DNA from: Lasioglossum baleicum
Lineage: Eukaryota > Arthropoda > Insecta > Hymenoptera > Halictidae
Length of the DNA stretch: 64,000 bases
NCBI RefSeq assembly: GCF_051020765.1
Contig: NC_134937.1
Location: 16,050,947-16,114,946 of the forward strand
Direction: 5' to 3'
The stretch's first letter is position 1. Every line of letters starts with the position of its first letter. Made by a program: the position numbers and the translations under genes. The notes under the pieces were generated by a model that had not been told where the DNA came from, searched no databases, and saw only the letters and a list, made by a program, of their open reading frames with translations. Below, in pieces: positions 53,346 through 64,000 of the stretch.

Positions 53346-56300
53346 AACAATAAAGAAATTACAAGAATGTAAGAATACCTTTTTCTCGGATGTTCAATAA
53401 GATTCTCTGATAATCTGATAGACAACATTACCAAAATACATGGTCCGAATGTTGTTTCTTGCAAGAACAATCGCGCCTAGCATCATTGTCTACTTGTAAA
53501 ATCTGCCTTTAGTTTCACTGACAACGAGAGAACAGTTTTGTCCACCCGGCAAGTGCAATCTGACCGCCGCACCGCGCGGCCGTGGCAAACAGTTGAAAAA
53601 AGCGCGAGAGATATCAGCTTAACAGTGTTTGTAAATACGAGATGTAGGTCACACGGAATTAGTGCCTCCTTGAGTTGAATGCGTAGTTTACTTTAACTGT
53701 CACACGAACTAATAGCGGAGCAGTTAGTTCCTCTGACTTTGTATGAGTAAGCCAGTGTTACAGCGAGCGAAACTTTGCTCCTGTTTCTTACGTCCCTCAA
53801 TACTGCAACTTCCCCGCTTCACCCTTCTATGTTTTGTATACGAATTGTCTGCTATGTGCGGAGAATAGACTGGTTCGCCAACTGCCGACATGAATTACAA
53901 TTTTCGCGTGTAAGGCCCTGGTTCGCGAACTTGTTTTCCTTTAAAACGGCGAGCATTGTTCTCGCTTTCCGACTCCGACTGCCGTCGTGTTCAACACCGT
54001 ACTCCGGCAAAACTGCCGGTTAATATTGTTCAATGGTTTGTTGGACAATTAAGCTTGTTGCTCTTTGTTACCCGAAAACAGTCATTAACTCCTTCTAAAC
54101 GATTGGGCTGGAGTGAACGTCCACAGTGAGAGTCCACAATGATCATGATTCACGATTATTTTTGGTTAGACAATCTCGTGTATGTACCAGTCATTTCATT
54201 TTTTTATTTATTCATTTGATTTATTTTAAAGCGCGAAGCCTCTATATTTACAAAAATATTTATAAAGATTTGATGGATGATGTTTTTCCCCTTTAGAGTA
54301 ACTGAACACAAGTCGCTGTTTGATTTTTTATAGCCGTTCTATTTATCATTGAAGAGTATGTGATACGATATGTCTGTATGTATTTTTTTACGAAGCTATG
54401 ATTGTTTAAACTAATTTATGGGGTGCCTGTGAATAAGAATAAAGAATGTCGGTTGCAACGATAAAACGGATAAAAATTCTGTGAATCTTAATATCTTTTC
54501 GCGTTGGAGGGTATGATGAAAATGGTCGAAAACAGATTCCGCGACAACCGAGCGGTATGATGGATAGATTCCATCCATTAGGCACGCAGAGTCACGCAAC
54601 TCTCGGTGCTGGTAATCAAGACGAATAGTCGGCGAGCTAGACAAATTCGATGCAAGATAAATGCCCTGGGCCCGGGTTCGTCGCTTCGCGTTGTAACCGG
54701 AAGTTGCCGCTCACCGGATCGTCGAGCATCCGCGCAGCGAAACTCTAAGTACACTGACATAATTGCTCACTGGAATAAAACATTTGCCGCGCGACATGCT
54801 CGCCATTGTTCCACGGACTGCCAATGTGCATGGCCCGTCTACGGTGGGAGAGTGGGAGGGGGTTGCGCACAGACTGTACTTCGTCGGATAGGTACCGGCC
54901 TAGTTCTCTTTGTAATTCAATCCTTAGAACTGTCGCCATCCTGGCTGCGGCGCAACTTCGATCCCCGCTTTCGCAGAATAGCAGCTGTACCTCTTTATGC
55001 AGCATCCATTACTGGGGCAAACTGTGGCCGAGATGAACCGTGCCCGTAATTATCGAAGTCGCAACACACGGACACGCCCGACCGTCGACAACTACCTCGG
55101 CGAACCCGCGACAGACATCGCGCAGGTGTTCGCCATACGGCCAAAAATTTCCCGACAAAGCGAACTTCCTTTCAACCCCCTTAACCCCTTCGCTCCCCCA
55201 TTTCTCGCAACTTCTATTCGACGCGCACACGGCAATTCCACGAACGGGATTCCACGGGCGAGATGCAAAACGCCCGCCTACGATTCTCCGGCTGCGCGAG
55301 CAAATCGAAACCCGAAATCGAAGGATTTGCCGCAACGACGGCCTTATCGCGCGTATTCGAGACCCGCTCCGACGTAATTTTCAATTAAACTTCGCGCAGC
55401 CGGTCGCCTCCCTGACGAGCAGCGAAATTCACCTGGTGCGAACTTGGTTGCGAAATCGCTGCACTAGGCTGTTGCGCTACCATGCACCTCCCTGGAATCC
55501 TAGCATACACTATTCTAAGATTCGGAAAAGTTTATTTCTATATTATTATGAGAATAATTGATTTTGGGCTTGAGGTCGTTATGTCGTATTGAATAGGAGT
55601 CTGCTGACGCGTCTGGTTATGACTATGAAAAAATGTTACTCTTTTTTACTTATTTTTGTAAATAGAACGTCCTCATTCACTGGGACCCCTTAAACTATTT
55701 TGAAAACAGCCTGAACGTGCACTACGAGTTATAGCAACTCTCGGAAAATTTTCGTCGGCCGAGACGCTGTCAATGAGACCTGTCCCGGTGATTTTAACCA
55801 TCGTGGGCGACCCGGGACGGGCCCGTGAACCCGGCGTCACGTAACTCGCGGTTCGCGCGAGCCGTTTCGCCAGATAAAGGTGGAAAAGGCGAAACGAAGG
55901 AAAAATATTGTTCCATTTGTGCGGCGACTATTCCACGAAAATGAATTTACTTTAGTTTTGTCTTTCCCATTGCCTCCCGCCGTAATATCACCGGATGCTA
56001 AAGCGGAGAAAAATTATTCTCAAACTTTTTAGCCCCTCCCTTTGTTCTGCCGTGTATAAATACGCACACACGCGAGGCAGGAGGAGGGTAGTGGAAAGAG
56101 GGTGGTCGGTCGACGGGACATGCGGGGGTGGCTTGGTACACCACGCCGAGTTGCATACACCGCCTCCAGGGATTCCGCGCGGATTTCTCTTCCCTTGATA
56201 CGATCCGAGCGGAGAGCGCAAAACGCGGACCCGGTCACGACTACGAAACTCGAGCTGTAAAATTTAAATTTTTCTCTGTTGTGCACGTGCGCGACGCTCC

Positions 56301-56496
56301 GATGCAAACACGACGCCCGAAAAGCCCGGCCCGCTATTTTGCCCGCGGTAATATACAATTATAACGGTGTCGTGCCCGACCGAATGGGACGTGCTACCGA
56401 ACGCGATCGAACACCGTGAACGGTCCATCGTGTCAAACGCCTCGCGAATTTTTTTCCCGTGATTCAGACCGTTGGCCGATTCAGCGAGACTTACAA

Positions 56497-56516
56497 GGGA
56501 GGGAGGGAGGGAGGGA
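56497..56516 (+). repeat. (GGGA)5 run, possible G-quadruplex
   Basis: Five successive GGGA units satisfy the simple G-quadruplex pattern on the plus strand, which is the non-template orientation opposite the receptor transcript. Confidence 0.8.
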
Positions 56517-56537
56517 CCCGTTGGACCCGAGGCATCG

Positions 56538-56826
56538 TTGTGAGACGGTGGTATATGGATCCCTAATGATGTCTGCAAATATTAGATGTAGTTACTCAAT
56601 AGTTTTAAGGATATGCACAATTGAACTTTCACGCAACCTGCTTACTCGGCTAATGGAACTTCGAAAACTTGAGCTGCAAATCGTGGTATATCAACAATGA
56701 ATGATTGTTGTATGAAAGTTTGATTGATGTATGAAAGTTTAATTGTTTATATCTTTAAAACTATTGACTAACTACACCTAATATTTTGCAGACATCATTA
56801 GAGATCCATATATCATCGTCCCACAA
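56538..56826. mobile_element. Foldback element, arms about 105 bp
   Basis: The left arm starts 'ttgtgagacggtggtatatg' and includes 'ctaatgatgtctgcaaatat'. The right arm is its inverted copy, ending 'catatatcatcgtcccacaa'. Arms are diverged by roughly 15-20 percent by eye. No coding capacity. Confidence 0.75.
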
Positions 56827-56894
56827 AACATTATCAGAATAGAAGATGGTTCTGCATGTTCTGCAAGAATGATTCTGCATGTAATGATCAGTCA

Positions 56895-57147
56895 AAAACA
56901 TATATAAAAAAAACTTTTTAAAAACCACGCTTATATTAAAATGCACTAAAAAGGAGAAAATAATTTTTTTAGGCATTAGTGACTGTAAATAAAAAAGCGA
57001 GGAGCGTTAAATTATATTGACGTAATCTTCGTGGGCGCTCCACGCTTTTATTTATAGTCACTAATGTCTAGAAAAATTATTTTCTCCTTGTTCGTGCATT
57101 TGAATATAAGCGTGGTTTTTAAAAAGTTTTTTTTATATATTTTTTTG
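56895..57147. mobile_element. Foldback element, arms about 112 bp
   Basis: Left arm 56895-57006 and right arm 57036-57147 are inverted copies, for example 'aaaaaccacgcttatatt' against 'aatataagcgtggttttt' and 'cattagtgactgtaaataaa' against its complement, around a 29-bp spacer. The piece 'ctaatataagcgtggt' occurs again at about 57587-57602. Confidence 0.8.
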
Positions 57148-57599
57148 TTTTCTACTTTTTAGTCTTTTTTATATGGAACGCAAGATATATGAATACTGGT
57201 ATGAAATAGTAAGATATGTGTGTGTGGAAATACGACGTCTCTTGATGGAGTCCGAAATTGTCCGAAATTGAACTGAATGAAAGGAACACCACACTGACTG
57301 AGCTCCTTCGGTGCGAAAGGTCAGTGAAGTGGTGATGAGTCGGAGTGGAAACGCGTAGTGGAGTAGGGAGCGCTGGCTCGCGGAGTGGGGATGACATACT
57401 ACCGAGTGTCGCGCGACGATGTGTGACGGTTAATATTAAAATTTTTTTTCTCCTGAATGCACAGTTTTTTTAAAAATTTGTTTTTTAATATTGCATTGTC
57501 ACCCAGTTCTGAGCTATGTTTAAAGTTTCAAGTCTCTAGCTCATCGGGAAGTGGTTTAAAGAACAACAACAACGACAACTCGGCAAGCTAATATAAGCG

Positions 57600-57800
57600 T
57601 GGTAAAAAGAAGGAATAATATTTTTTCGGCTGACGACTCGGTTTCGAGAAAATCGAGTTTGAAAATGCATCGAATACGTGTGCTAATAAATAAATTCTAC
57701 TCCTTGCATATACTGAAGCACGTGAATCCGACGGTCTTCAAACTCGATTTTTCCGAAAACGAGGCGTCAAACAATAAAATGTTATTCCACTTTTTCGACT
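57600..57800. repeat. Inverted-repeat segment of the 'cgagtttgaa' family
   Basis: 'cgagaaaatcgagtttgaaa' and, 70-80 bases on, 'tcaaactcgatttttccg' are inverted copies within longer, weaker arms. The right arm inverted is close to the fragment at 23840-23915. Boundaries are approximate. Confidence 0.55.
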
Positions 57801-58923
57801 CATTTTTACATGTAGAATCATCCCCTTCTCGGTCGCACCACTTACCCGGCCACAGTCCGTGTAAGAACCATTTACATTTACACAATATTACCAGTAAGAC
57901 ACAAGTCCATTTTTTTCTTGACATGGAATTGTCAAAGTACTTTCAAATGATAATAACTATTCTAGATTGTATGGTAGATCAAGTTTTGTATTCATCAATG
58001 TTTGTCGATCATTCTCTATGATTTCGCTGAAACATTTTTTCCTGACCCGCACCGGCCACCATCTAGAACACCTGCTACAGAACGATGTCCAAACGAGTAA
58101 GTTATAGGTGAATCTTTCATCCAGTGACTACGGAACATTTTTTCCCTAGACCGGGCCGGGTCGTGCGCTTTGTTTCATCGACGACAGATTGAACGTATAG
58201 TTGCGCTGTTTGCCCAGTGATATTGATTCTGGACGGAACTATTAATTCTGGTTTCCGTTCGTGTCGCCGAAGATTCGAGCACCGCCGAGAGTTGCGAAGA
58301 AATGTTACGAGCTCCGTTCACCTAGTCTAGTTAGGCCATGACAAAGGTGAAATTGAAGTTCTCGAGGATAGTAGGTGAAGTACTTCTTTACGATTACAAC
58401 ACGGTTGCTATTCTAGTGCTTCGTGGAACGATCGACATTTGCGTGTCCCCTAGTTTTAACTGTTACGACTGAACTGCGGACTATATGCTCACTGAATATG
58501 CTAAGTAGAATAAGCAAGAACGGAGAGAGACCTCAGTAGTCCAATTAAATTTTTATTTTCTATCTGAACTTCAAAAACGTATTTCCTTACGAGACACGAG
58601 GAGCTGTCTATTTGTTGGATGTACTATTTAATATTATTTTCACAATGTTTCAACACACTGAGATTTCTTTCATTTCATTTTTGAAAACTTGCTTTAATCT
58701 GTTTTATTTAAGTCATCATCTAACTAAATATATGTAAATGCAAACCTTATGGGAATCGATTTATACCTATTTAGGAAAGTAGATGGACATAGCACTTCTG
58801 CTATTTAGCAACAAGAACGTACGCAAGAATTTACAGAACAATTAAATGTAAGTACTTAAATACTGGCATACGCGTTAAGGGAACAGTCACAGTAGATTTA
58901 TGAAGGCATGTGAAAATTATTAC

Positions 58924-59124
58924 TAGACTGCGGATCTTTATGCATGTATAGCAAAACTGAGTAGATGAAATTGAAAATTGTTGGAAAATTTTTTAAATTG
59001 AAGATGTCAGTATATGATTTCTCCTCTATTAAAATTATTAAGCGAAGAAATAACATTCAATTTGGTTTATATTTCTTGCAATCGATACAGACAATTTTTA
59101 TTTTGCATAATGATCCGCTGTCTA
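58924..59124 (+). mobile_element. MITE, ~200-bp TA family, best complete copy
   Basis: A 201-bp element with left end tagactgcggatctttatgc and right end whose complement reads tagacagcggatcattatgc (18 of 20). Both ends begin with TA, as expected of Tc1/mariner-type insertions. It lies only about 285 bases inside intron 1 from the first coding exon. No coding capacity. Confidence 0.82.
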
Positions 59125-59408
59125 ATTATTTCAGTGGAGCCTCGATTATCCGAATCCCTGATACCTGAATTCACTTACACGCTTTACAAGATTGATTGCA
59201 CAAATTAGTGAACTTGATCTAGCATCTTAACTATCAAAAGTAACTCTTCCAATTAGTTCGAGGTTATTAATAATCGAGGTCCTATTGTAATTCTTAAGTG
59301 TGTTTGTTGGTAAATAAGTGTATCAATATTTTGCATGGAAAGTTGGCGTTGAAAGGTCGGGATTGCCCGTGGATCGATTTGGTAGAGTAAATAGGGGTCT
59401 CGGCTTAC

Positions 59409-59589
59409 CTATGTCATAGCAGTGACACCGTCTCAAGGACGAGAGAAGAAAAGCGCCGAGTAGAAGTCTTCGAAGGGAGCCTGGTTCTGGTCTGTGTACG
59501 AGAACCGGCATGTTACTGGTGACCTGGGCCATCGGCACGCCGACAACTTGCTCCTCCTCATCACTAACTGTCGACGATCCTGACCGCAT
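59409..59589 (-). CDS. Ddr: Ddr-like receptor, first coding exon (N-terminus and probable signal peptide)
   Basis: Minus-strand exon of 60 codons plus one base, ending at a consensus donor (ATAG|GTAAGC, GT at 59408-59407). The last base G joins the GA that opens the next exon to give a Gly codon, so the product runs CYDIG-QCTAPLGM into the discoidin domain. The peptide has an acidic stretch (SDEEEQ, residues 9-14) and then a hydrophobic run flanked by arginines (RRLLLGAFLLSSLRR, about 40-54) that fits a short signal peptide just before the first domain cysteine. Two in-frame TGA codons lie immediately upstream of the ATG at 59589, so the frame cannot extend further without splicing. The start is uncertain. 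The ATG at 59511 (Met27) has a better insect context (AACATG) and would give a more normal-length signal peptide. An internal acceptor is also possible. Assignment rests on splice phase, position and the hydrophobic segment, not on residue conservation. Confidence 0.7.
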
Positions 59590-61403
59590 CGGTCATCAAG
59601 CACGTTCCTAGCATCGTGATGGCCGCAAGGTGGTGAGTGTTCTCGCCGATATCCTGTACATAGAGTAATCCACGTTAATCCTCGACAGACGTCTAGGAAA
59701 CGTCGCTGATAGACAGTCTCAATTGCTGTCTCATAGAAATCGCATTGATGAGTCAGGAATTCGAAACAAACATAATACAGTAATTCAAATTCACGAAGTA
59801 ACCAGGACTGTAAAAGCTTCATATAGCTTCTTAACACACAGGCAATTTTTCTGTATTCATCTTTCTGCTGTCCCTTATACTTTATAATTACATATCTTTT
59901 ATAATATTTCAGTAATATTCATCAATAATTTAATATACGAATATTAGTAATTAAGTGGGGAGATGCATACTTTTAGTTGTGGGGTTGGATAAGGGTTAAA
60001 ATATGTATCACTCTTCGAAATTGAGCGATTTAGTTGGGTATGCTATGTGTGTTTATTGGCATCATTAATTTAACATTCATAAATTCAATTGGGATTTCCA
60101 ACAACTTAAAAAATGTATAACCACCATAAATGCATAAAACCCAAACAAATTGTTAACAGTCGTCACGAAAAGTTCCAGCTCATCCTAAATAGTCGCGACT
60201 CTCATTCTCGTGGCACAGGAACGATCAAAACAAAAGTCAACTCCGCTGAGCTTTCATTTCTTTAATTAAAAAGATAATGTAGTCCAAACAGAGTCGGGAA
60301 ACGGAAAAGCTGCAACGAGTTTCGCTGGAGCGATTCCGGGATTAGAAGAAACACAAAGATTCATTCGCCGAAGATCGTTCTCCGCAAACAAACATTTCAT
60401 TATTCAGAGCCGCGTGGTCCGGCAAGACCGGCGTCAAAAAGTCGGAGCATTTGCAGTTCATTCGCTTTCTACGATATTCAACGGTAACACGGTTAGCTGG
60501 AAATCCTCCTGTAGGAGACACTGAATTTTTAAACCGGATATTCGCGCGGTACCATCGCGAGAGTACGGACGGAGACCGTATAGGATCCAGCAAAAGCGAC
60601 CCGAATACATTTTCCTTTGCGATTCTCCGGGGCAGAAATTAAAAATGCAAAGAAACCGATGGTGTAATTAGCGCCGGCGACGGCGTCGGGGCGTCGTCGT
60701 TCCGGTCACATGTGTGTTCCACGATCCTAGACGTAGAACAGAATCACGGGAGACCCGCGCGTGAATATTGCATCGGCTCCGCTGCGTCGAATATAGAATT
60801 TTAATTACCGCTTCGTTATTAATGAACGCTCGGAGAGAAAGCGTTAAGAGGCCGGGGCGGAGCGGCGGCACCGATCGCTGGATCACAGCTTGCAAATTTG
60901 TGCAGCCACAAGCGGTGATAGATGGGCAAACGGCATCGCAAACATGCCTCACTCGCTCCCGTTGCGGCTACAACACTCCGCGTGTTTGATCTGACGTTGC
61001 GCTGTTCCTGCTCCGTACGAACAAACAATTTTTTTTTCCACCGCCTCTAGATCCATTGCGATTCGCACATGCGAGATTTTTCAACGACTAAACGTTTACC
61101 GAGTGCGAAAAGTTGCCAGAGCTTCCCCTGTGCTGGGAATTATTAAATTGCGGCTCAGCAAATTAAAACACCTGAATACCGGAAACGCGCGGACACCGCG
61201 TGTGTACGAAATGTAGTGTGTATGGAGTAAATGATTTGTGAATTTTATGTGTGGCGTTAGCGAACAGGGTTTCTTTTCGAGCCTTAATTTTTTCATATTC
61301 TTGATACACGAATTATGCCGCTAGTTCGTTCTTGTCTATATAAATTGACGTACACGAAGTTTTTACTTGAACGAATTAATTGATTTATTGAACGAACCAA
61401 TCA

Positions 61404-61964
61404 TACAGAGGGTGGCGAGGTTACATACGAATATTTCCTAAAATATTGATTATACTCAATAATGTGTCAGATGGAAGTTGTTCAGTACCGAGGGGGACAT
61501 CATGCGGCTTTTATTTTTACCGGTGGACACTCCAAGGTGACGCGAAGGTCAACTTTCTTTTTTTAAATGGAATGTCCTTTTTTTATACCACCACTATTTT
61601 TATAAAATAAATCGATAAAGTATCAAATTCTGAGTATAATAGTTAACGAGATATTATCCAAAGAAGAAAGTAAATTGTTTCGATAATATCTCTTTAACTA
61701 TTAGATTTAGGACATATGGAGGTCAATACATTTTTACTCAGAATTCGATAGTCAATCGATTCATGATACAGAAAGTAGGTCTTTCCATTTTAAAAAATCA
61801 AGGTGACCTTCTCCTCATCTTGCACTGTCCACCGGGAAAAATAAAAATCCCACCACATGATATTCCGCTCGGTACTCAACAACTTTCATCTCAAACATTT
61901 TTGCGTATAATCAATATTTTTGGAAATATTCGTCTGTAACGCTTTATAATGTTCACCCTGTATA
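61404..61964. mobile_element. Diverged foldback element, about 561 bp
   Basis: The left half (tacagagggtggcgaggtta at 61404 onward) is the inverted copy of the right half, ending caccctgta at about 61956-61964. Long matching stretches include 'cgaatatttcctaaaatatt' against its complement, 'agttgttcagtaccgag', and the centre 'aatagttaacgagatattat'. The arms differ at roughly a quarter of positions by eye. It is an older relative of the palindrome at 25623-26299. Confidence 0.75.
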
Positions 61965-61967
61965 CAT

Positions 61968-62195
61968 ATACAGGGTGTGACCAACGTAGTAGCACAAGCC
62001 GCAAGGAGGTGAGTCAATATGAAAAATTAATTTCATAAAAAGTATGTTTCGTTTTAGTAATTGCAAGTAGAATTTGTCAGTCGTGAATAGACGCACCAAC
62101 CCATTCCCATCTAATAGCACGCGTATTCGCTGAATTTTCAAACTCGATTTTGTTGTCGAACGTGTTAATTGAAACATTGTATCATCCTCTAATAT
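61968..62195 (-). repeat. 'tacagggtg'-ended dispersed repeat
   Basis: Begins tacagggtgtgaccaacgta and runs to a segment whose inverted form reads 'aaaatcgagtttgaaaattc' followed by 'agcgaatacgcgtgct', shared with 57600-57800 and 23840-23915. The minus-strand frame over it is open for about 80 codons but has no recognisable domain. It abuts the foldback ending at 61964. Confidence 0.5.
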
Positions 62196-64000
62196 CAATT
62201 CTTCTTGGATTTACGTAGTTTAACCTCTTTCTCCCACACCTGTTCCCACGGATTCGTACGCCTAGCTTCCGGCATTCGAAACTCCCAGGTATTCCACCCA
62301 CGAGATTCTAGACAACAACTTTCCGGACTATGTACAAACACGTACGCTCGTACTATAGAAGCAAGAACGACAGCACGCACGACAAAGACGTAAACGCTAA
62401 ACAATCCGGCTCTAGCCTAAGGACAAGAAATAATTAGTCGCCCGTATAACTTTAATCTACTCGACATTCTGGCGGCATTGAAATGCTATGCGATGAATGA
62501 AATTTCGCCTCGCCTAACGCCGATCTAACTTCCGCTAACAATTTGAACGTTTCAACTAACTGCTAGGACGTCGAACACATTCTTAAATTAGTTTCGTACT
62601 CCACTATACAATCACAATCTTCTAAAGTGGCTTTTTTTGTATTTTCGAAATAACAGAAAATTAATCGTCCACTTGATAAAAATGTCAAAATTTATTGCAG
62701 TTTTGTGAATTCTAAGTCGAGAAGTGTGTAAGTGAAATATTTTTAAATTGTTTATTAAATAGTGTATAAAATGAAATGGAAACTTATATGTAAAATGCAG
62801 TAGGATTGCAACTATCGTGCTGGAAGGGATAGTAAGTAGTATAGACATGTCATTGGTCAGACATACTAGAAGTTCATAAAAACATGGCAACTGTGCAACG
62901 CAATAATACTTTTTGAAGATTCAGGTCGTTTTTTAACTTGCCTAGTCCTGTTTGTTCAAGAATTAAGTAATTTTTAAAATATACTGGGTGTTCATTTTAA
63001 ACACACATACATTTCTATGCATATTTAGGACGATGAAGTAAACCGTGAGTTTATTAAAGAATTACTTCAAAAGAATAACAAAATTGACATAAACGAGACT
63101 ATATGACAATTTGTAGCTATTCTTTAAGTATTTTCAACGACTTTAATCTGGTAGGGAAAGGAAAAAAAGTGTTTGTCTCAAAAGAAAAATTCTCGGACAC
63201 GATTTTCCAGTAATATACTCGAACTTATCTATTTGTAATAATTTAGTTTGTCTTTTTGAGGTATTGTTCTGTGCAGTGTATTTTTTATTGCGCCGCGATT
63301 TAGCAGGCACAGTATACGTGACGGAAAAGTTCGACACTGTTCAAGCGGGAAGAAGGCACATCTCTGTTTTCCGTGTAACGTCTCGAGGATGCTAGGTCGG
63401 CCTCGTGTAGCATCTGATGTATAGCTATAGAATACGAAGACGCTCGTAAAGCCGTCAGAAACAAGTGTTACGCCCTGTATTGAGGTTGTAAGATATTGCG
63501 GTATGCATGTTCTGGAACCTATAATGGAAGTTTCGGATCGAACGCTTTGAATAGCCGATCACGTGGCCGCTTGCAGAAAATTACATTGCACGTCCCGTCG
63601 TTCGACGAAACTGACCTTCGCAAATCCGTACCACGTCGAATGAAGACGAGATTTTCGCTAATGGAAATCACGCAACGGAACGGCACGTTATCTTGGGTAT
63701 TTCAGTACAACAGAAAATCATTTTCTATAAATACTAGTGTTCACTTCTCTACATACCGGTTGCACTTCTTTAATATTAATCCATTACACATTTAATAGGT
63801 ATACGCTACATTTAATATTAGTTTCGCACACTATAGCTTTTATTATATTTTATGAGAGATAAAACTGAACTCATTATATTACTCTTTTAATCTTTCTGTA
63901 GAAGTTTTAATCTTACAGCAAAAATTTATGCACATTTGTGCACATTTATGCATTCACAAGTTCATTCACGCGAATTGCATGAAAAGCTGCTTAACAGGTA

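Larger units (their letters stand above)
49208..59408 (-). other. Ddr-like gene, intron 1 (10.2 kb)
   Basis: The intron is bounded by the GTAAGC donor at 59408 and the CCTTTCAG acceptor ending at 49208. Contents seen are a single MITE end near 53294, a G-rich run (56497-56516), three adjoining foldbacks (56538-56826, 56895-57147 and about 57600-57800) and a complete MITE (58924-59124). A GC-richer block at 54600-55560 has open frames on both strands but no recognisable motif. A weak candidate terminal exon for a nested gene at 51597-51678 is listed in the findings only. Confidence 0.65.
59590..64000. other. 5' UTR and upstream DNA of the Ddr-like gene
   Basis: The bases just above 59589 are probably 5' UTR; a possible acceptor (CTATGTACAG) is seen on the minus strand about 65 bases upstream of the ATG. 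The transcription start cannot be placed. A CpG-containing stretch at about 60300-61100 could hold a promoter, but no core element was identified. Further out are a diverged foldback (61404-61964), an adjoining 'tacagggtg'-ended repeat (61968-62195) and a repeat end near 62985 ('actgggtgttcattttaaa'). I see no gene in 62200-64000. Confidence 0.45.

Noticed and set aside
54606..55561. Two long plus-strand frames (147 and 173 codons) overlapping each other and minus-strand frames
   Set aside because: Low-information Arg/Pro/Ser-rich translations with no conserved motif; probably a GC-rich intronic block.
61953..62198. 81-codon minus-strand frame as a gene
   Set aside because: It coincides with the 'tacagggtg' dispersed repeat, so it is repeat-derived rather than a host gene.
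1..64000. tRNA, rRNA or snRNA genes
   Set aside because: No convincing B-box, cloverleaf or conserved RNA core was seen by eye on either strand; a covariance-model scan would be needed to exclude small ones.

Overview
This is a eukaryotic, gene-poor window that I read as insect nuclear DNA, most likely a hymenopteran (bee, ant or wasp). The evidence is long introns with canonical GT/AG splice sites, an AT-rich background with CpG-containing GC-richer patches, GA/CT microsatellites, and many small non-autonomous DNA transposons and foldback elements with 'tacagggtg' ends. The hymenopteran placement is inference; no species marker was found. There is nothing bacterial here: no operons, ribosome binding sites or CRISPR arrays.

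Only one gene is supported. It lies on the minus strand and encodes the N-terminal part of a discoidin domain receptor tyrosine kinase (Ddr family, collagen receptor). Three coding exons were found by reading protein motifs on the minus strand and checking splice sites and phase. Exon A (59409-59589) carries the N-terminus and probable signal peptide. Exon B (49105-49207) starts the discoidin (F5/8 type C) domain. Exon C (11456-11687) carries the central two thirds of that domain. Each begins or ends at a consensus splice site, and the split codons (G|GA = Gly and AG|G = Arg) join in frame. The rest of the domain, the transmembrane segment and the kinase are not in the window and would lie beyond base 1.

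Layout in coordinate order: 1-11455 is the start of intron 3; 11456-11687 is exon C; 11688-49104 is a 37.4-kb intron 2; 49105-49207 is exon B; 49208-59408 is a 10.2-kb intron 1; 59409-59589 is exon A; 59590-64000 is 5' UTR and upstream DNA. No nested gene could be supported in the introns. They hold repeats: two hAT-like elements with 8-bp target duplications, a TTAA-flanked element with perfect 20-bp ends, a TA-flanked MITE family (about 200 bp) in five paired copies plus at least six single ends, an 800-bp element with inverted ends, a 93-bp hairpin element, several foldbacks including a 677-bp near-perfect palindrome, a decayed tandem array of about 165-bp units, and simple repeats.

I found no convincing new biological system. 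The items most worth a second look are the near-perfect palindrome at 25623-26299 and its old relative at 61404-61964, the tandem array at about 21930-22480 whose units share a minus-strand reading frame, and the very large intron that splits the discoidin domain.
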